64,000 bases of DNA from Flavobacterium pectinovorum (GTDB taxonomy: Bacteria > Bacteroidota > Bacteroidia > Flavobacteriales > Flavobacteriaceae): assembly GCF_900142715.1 (NCBI RefSeq), contig NZ_FRBX01000008.1, positions 1 to 64,000 of the forward strand. The letters run 5' to 3'. Of the stretch, positions 61,259 to 64,000 are shown piece after piece (positions within the stretch are counted from its first letter, which is position 1; the number at the start of each line of letters is the position of its first letter). The position numbers and the translations under genes are program-made. The notes below the pieces were generated by a model. The model was not told the origin of the DNA. It ran no database searches and worked only from the letters and a program-made list of their open reading frames with translations.

Positions 61259-62362
61259 TTATGGAATATTGGTAATAGTAATAGTATTTTCTTTTATTGC
61301 GTAATTAAATGGAGTGTCGCGTTTTAGCAATTCTAAAATATTCTCGACGCTCGACTCACTAATTTTTATAGAACCGGTAAAATTCTGTCTGGCCAAATCA
61401 GAATTTTCGTTGATGATTTTCACATCATAAGTGCGCTCTATAATTTTTGCAATGGTTGAAAATGGGGTATCTTTAAAAGCAATATCGCCTTTTGTCCAGG
61501 CGGCATAAATGCTTGTGTCTACGAATTTGGTTGTAATTTTTTTCGAATTGTTTTGCCATGTTGCCATTTGGTTTGGCATCAATAAAACAGCATTTGATTT
61601 GTTTTCTACTTCTGCCATTTGAATACTTCCTTCGATCAAAGTGCTATTTACTGTTGGGTTTTCAGGATAAGCGCTTACGTTGAATTTTGTTCCCAAAACT
61701 TCAACTTCAACTTTGTTTGCGTGCACAATAAAAGGATGGGTTTTGTCTTTGGCAACTTCAAAAAAAGCTTCACCGGTCAGGTAAACATTTCTTTTTCCGT
61801 TTACACCAAATTGCTCCGGATATTTAAAAGTAGTTCCTGAATTTAAACTAACAACCGTTCCGTCTGAAAGTTGTAGTTTGAATCTTTTTCCGTACGGAAC
61901 TTTAAGTGTATTATACACGACTTCCTGATCCTGAACTTTTCCGAAGTAAATAATTTGATTTGGAAATTTTTTGGCAATCAAATCTCCTTTGTCATTTACT
62001 ACTTTCGATTGGTTATTTGAAGTAATTAACTCTGAACTTCCGTCTGCAAGTTCTAACACAATTTCTTTTAAAGATGCTGTTTTTTGACTATAATTAAAAG
62101 CCAGTTTTGCTAATCCGAAAAGGACTAAAAATACAGCAGCAAATTTTAAGCAGGTTGTTAGTTTGTTTTTCTTTTTGATTGAAATTACTGGAATAGCTTC
62201 ACTCGAAAAACCTTCAGACAACGAAGTTATTGCCCAGGTCTTTTTTAAATTTATAAACTGTTTTTTATTTTCTTCTGAAGCATCGATCCATTCAAAAAGA
62301 GTTTGAATTTCCTGTTCCGAAGCTTCGTTCGATAAATATTTATGAAGTATTTCTGAAATCAT
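61259..62362 (-). CDS. FecR-family anti-sigma factor
   Basis: This 367 aa protein has a cytoplasmic N-terminal part (SNEASEQEIQTLFEWIDASE), a TM at about 70-95 (FAAVFLVLFGLAKLAFN), a periplasmic FecR domain (KVPYGKRFKLQLSDGTVVSL, TGEAFFEVAKDKTHPFIVHA) and a DUF4974 C-terminus (IIERTYDVKIINENSDLARQ). It holds the adjacent ECF sigma factor until SusC binds its ligand. It lies 12 bases upstream of susC and 67 bases after the sigma gene. Confidence 0.93.
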   Translation of the reverse strand: MISEILHKYLSNEASEQEIQTLFEWIDASEENKKQFINLKKTWAITSLSEGFSSEAIPVISIKKKNKLTTCLKFAAVFLVLFGLAKLAFNYSQKTASLKEIVLELADGSSELITSNNQSKVVNDKGDLIAKKFPNQIIYFGKVQDQEVVYNTLKVPYGKRFKLQLSDGTVVSLNSGTTFKYPEQFGVNGKRNVYLTGEAFFEVAKDKTHPFIVHANKVEVEVLGTKFNVSAYPENPTVNSTLIEGSIQMAEVENKSNAVLLMPNQMATWQNNSKKITTKFVDTSIYAAWTKGDIAFKDTPFSTIAKIIERTYDVKIINENSDLARQNFTGSIKISESSVENILELLKRDTPFNYAIKENTITITNIP

Positions 62363-62429
62363 TTTTTGGTTTTTAATCTTTTGGTTTTAGTAAGTACACT
62401 TCAGAAATAAAAAACCCTACCTTTTATTT

Positions 62430-63029
62430 TTAATTATTACAAATAAGAATAAAAAGTAAAAATAAATAATCAGATAATTTTGTTTTTAAAATCTTCAAAG
62501 CCTTTGTCATATGGGCTTCTACAGCTTTTAAGGTCACTTGCATTTCTTCTGCTATTTCTGCATTTTTTTTGTTCTCGAATCGTTTTTTTATAAAAACTTC
62601 TCGGGTTTTTGGAGGAAGTTCGTTGATCGATTCGTGAATAATGCGTTCTAATTCGGTTAATTCTAAAGTGTCAAATTGTATCGAATTTAAGACTTCGATA
62701 TCCAGTTCTCTTTCTTTCTGATTTAATACATCGCTTTTAAATTTATCCTTCACTTTATTATGACGAATCATATTCAAACATTTCGATTTGGCGTAGGTAT
62801 ATAAAAAAGATTGTATTCCGTTTATAGAATCAACACTTTCCTTGTTTTGCCATAAATAAAGCAAAGCTTCCTGAGCCAGATTTTCTGCTTCATCTTTATC
62901 ATAAACAAACTGAACACAAAAAGCCTGAATCCTGTTGAAGTATTTTTCGTAAAAATAAGTAAATGCAGCCTGATCTCCTTCTTTAAAAGATTCAAAAAGA
63001 TTAAGTTCAAAACTGTTATTATCAATCAT
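62430..63029 (-). CDS. ECF sigma factor (Bacteroides-type, paired with FecR)
   Basis: The start is the ATG at 63029, giving 199 aa; a TTG at 63059 would add 10 residues. Region 2 is FNRIQAFCVQFVYDKDEAEN and QSFLYTYAKSKCLNMIRH, and region 4 is INELPPKTREVFIKKRFENK and AEIAEEMQVTLKAVEAHMTK. The C-terminal LSDYLFLLFILI is hydrophobic, as in many sigma factors of this group. It heads the sigma-FecR-SusC-SusD operon and likely activates it. Confidence 0.93.
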   Translation of the reverse strand: MIDNNSFELNLFESFKEGDQAAFTYFYEKYFNRIQAFCVQFVYDKDEAENLAQEALLYLWQNKESVDSINGIQSFLYTYAKSKCLNMIRHNKVKDKFKSDVLNQKERELDIEVLNSIQFDTLELTELERIIHESINELPPKTREVFIKKRFENKKNAEIAEEMQVTLKAVEAHMTKALKILKTKLSDYLFLLFILICNN

Positions 63030-63208
63030 CGAAACGGATTTCTGTTTTTGGAAAAGCAATATAAGTAATTTCTAAAAACTACTCGATTTTGCTCAGATTC
63101 CGGCAAATATAAAATATTATTTATACTAATTCTAAATAAAATTAAAATAAAGAATGTTTCCCGAAAAATTATTCAGAATAAGTGTAAAAAGTTAACCGGA
63201 ATGTTTTT

Positions 63209-63360
63209 TTACCGCAAAGCACGCAAAGATTTTTTGGATAAGCGGTTTTTAATAAAACATAAGTTCGCAAAGCTTTGTGTAAGCTTTGCGAACTCTATAG
63301 CTAAAATTACCACAAAGCTTTGCATAAACTTTGTGTAACTCTTTGCGAACTTTGCGGTTA
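63209..63360. repeat. Nested inverted repeats of the CGCAAAG type
   Basis: ACCGCAAAG (63211-63219) pairs with CTTTGCGGT (63350-63358) and encloses AGTTCGCAAAGCTT (63262-63275) pairing with AAGCTTTGCGAACT (63281-63294), and more ACAAAGCTTTG units. It fills most of the spacer 63030-63371 between the sigma gene and the gene at the right edge. It resembles dispersed flavobacterial repeats; no gene is seen. Confidence 0.78.
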
Positions 63361-63371
63361 AAAACACGCAG

Positions 63372-64000
63372 CTAATTTACAATCAAATCGATATCTTGAG
63401 ATAATCCTGTATCGATTTCGCCTTTAGTTCTGTTTGTCATTGTATACGGAGAAAGTCTGCCGTTTTTAATGATTTCTTCTTTCGAATAAACTAAATCGTA
63501 ATACATAATCAGATCGTCAGGATTTGTTGGTACAGTAGTATTTTTTTTATTCACCGGAATATCCTGATAATAGTATCTCGACTTTTTTAAATCTGGATAT
63601 TTACTTATTAAATAGTCATTTATGATGTATGTTGCACCATCAACTTTGTATAAATCTTCTGTGAGTATTCCGGTAATCGTGAGATTTTGAATGTTTTGTT
63701 TTAAGTTTTTATAAGCTTCTTTTGTAGTCGAAAAATCAGATTGCAAAAGATTATTTTTATCTGATAATTTTCTGATCACCGAAAGTCTTACCAAATCGCC
63801 GTTTATTTCAATTACTTTAAAAGCAAAATAATAGTTCTGCATGCTTTGGCTTCCGTTTGAGCCTCTTTTTTTGCTAAAAATAAAACTGCCCAATTGTAGT
63901 TTATGTTCCGGACTATTAATTGCTTTTTTCCATGCATAAGGTCTGTAAACGAATTGTTTAAGAACGTAGAAAACCGCAATAACAAGTAAGCTTATTAATA
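63372..64000 (-). CDS. Membrane-anchored hypothetical protein, 5' end beyond the window
   Basis: The frame stays open to the right edge of the window, so the gene is partial. A TTG-based start at 63893 would miss the upstream part, which codes for a TM helix (LISLLVIAVFYVLKQFVYRPYAWKK without any stop, given here only by its first residues LISLLVIAVFYVL). The soluble part has strands such as YYFAFKVIEINGDLVRLSVI and TYIINDYLISKYPD. I recognise no family. It probably sits in the inner membrane with its domain in the periplasm. The true start lies beyond base 64000. Confidence 0.7.
   Translation of the reverse strand, partial: LISLLVIAVFYVLKQFVYRPYAWKKAINSPEHKLQLGSFIFSKKRGSNGSQSMQNYYFAFKVIEINGDLVRLSVIRKLSDKNNLLQSDFSTTKEAYKNLKQNIQNLTITGILTEDLYKVDGATYIINDYLISKYPDLKKSRYYYQDIPVNKKNTTVPTNPDDLIMYYDLVYSKEEIIKNGRLSPYTMTNRTKGEIDTGLSQDIDLIVN

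Noticed and set aside
63372..63893. TTG start at 63893 for the last minus-strand gene
   Set aside because: The same frame continues upstream without a stop to the window edge and encodes a TM helix, so the gene is longer and partial.
1..64000. CRISPR array, prophage, integrase or insertion sequence
   Set aside because: No evenly spaced direct repeats, transposase, integrase or phage structural genes were seen. The repeats present are short intergenic palindromes.

Overview
The window looks like a chromosomal segment of a Flavobacterium-type member of the Bacteroidota. The reasons are low GC, AT-rich spacers, promoters of the form TTG-N19/21-TAnnTTTG, SusC/SusD and FecR/ECF gene sets, a PorQ-like gene of the type IX secretion system (T9SS), and many secreted proteins that end in a T9SS type A sorting domain. 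No functional search was run. All calls come from reading motifs, domain layout and gene order.

Layout. 1-130: the 3' end of a 5S rRNA gene and its terminator. 268-2265: a small secreted NTF2-like protein, an endonuclease III-type glycosylase and an alpha/beta hydrolase. 2405-9642: a glycogen cluster glgA-glgC-glgB followed by a GH31 alpha-glucosidase. 9730-12047: an M48 lipoprotein protease and a UMF1-type MFS transporter. 12180-15047 (minus strand): a translationally coupled operon of ECF sigma factor, one-TM putative anti-sigma protein and two secreted beta-repeat proteins (DUF4097-like and head-GIN/DUF2807). 15302-27640: housekeeping and envelope genes (lipoprotein, lon, porQ, two tandem YkuD-type proteins, cmk, a nucleoside permease, two small membrane proteins, a HigBA-type toxin-antitoxin pair, rpsA). 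27780-34029: a leucine-rich-repeat T9SS cargo, a DUF4861 protein, an NTF2-like protein, a Nudix hydrolase and a HAD phosphatase.

The standout region is 34450-51450. A membrane-spanning one-component regulator (beta-propeller, Y_Y_Y, TM, coiled coil, LuxR-type HTH) is followed by five large secreted T9SS proteins on the same strand: a GH16 beta-1,3-glucanase of 1320 aa, a GH64 beta-1,3-glucanase, a GH18 chitinase-like enzyme, a second GH16-type enzyme, and a metzincin metalloprotease. The last four share a mix-and-match set of C-terminal modules (Ca-binding beta/gamma-crystallin, ricin-type lectin, CBM6, T9SS signal), in places nearly identical at the DNA level. My inference is a secreted set that attacks a composite wall of beta-1,3-glucan, chitin and protein, such as a fungal or oomycete wall. 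This is the best candidate for a system worth study.

51633-64000 (all minus strand) holds two small secreted or outer-membrane proteins, an orphan NTF2-like protein, a di-haem cytochrome c peroxidase, a surface lipoprotein, SusD, an STN-containing SusC, FecR, an ECF sigma factor, and a membrane-anchored protein cut by the right edge. The sigma/FecR/SusC(STN) order suggests substrate-induced cell-surface signalling controlling uptake. The spacers carry several families of flavobacterial-type inverted repeats, many of which could act as terminators.
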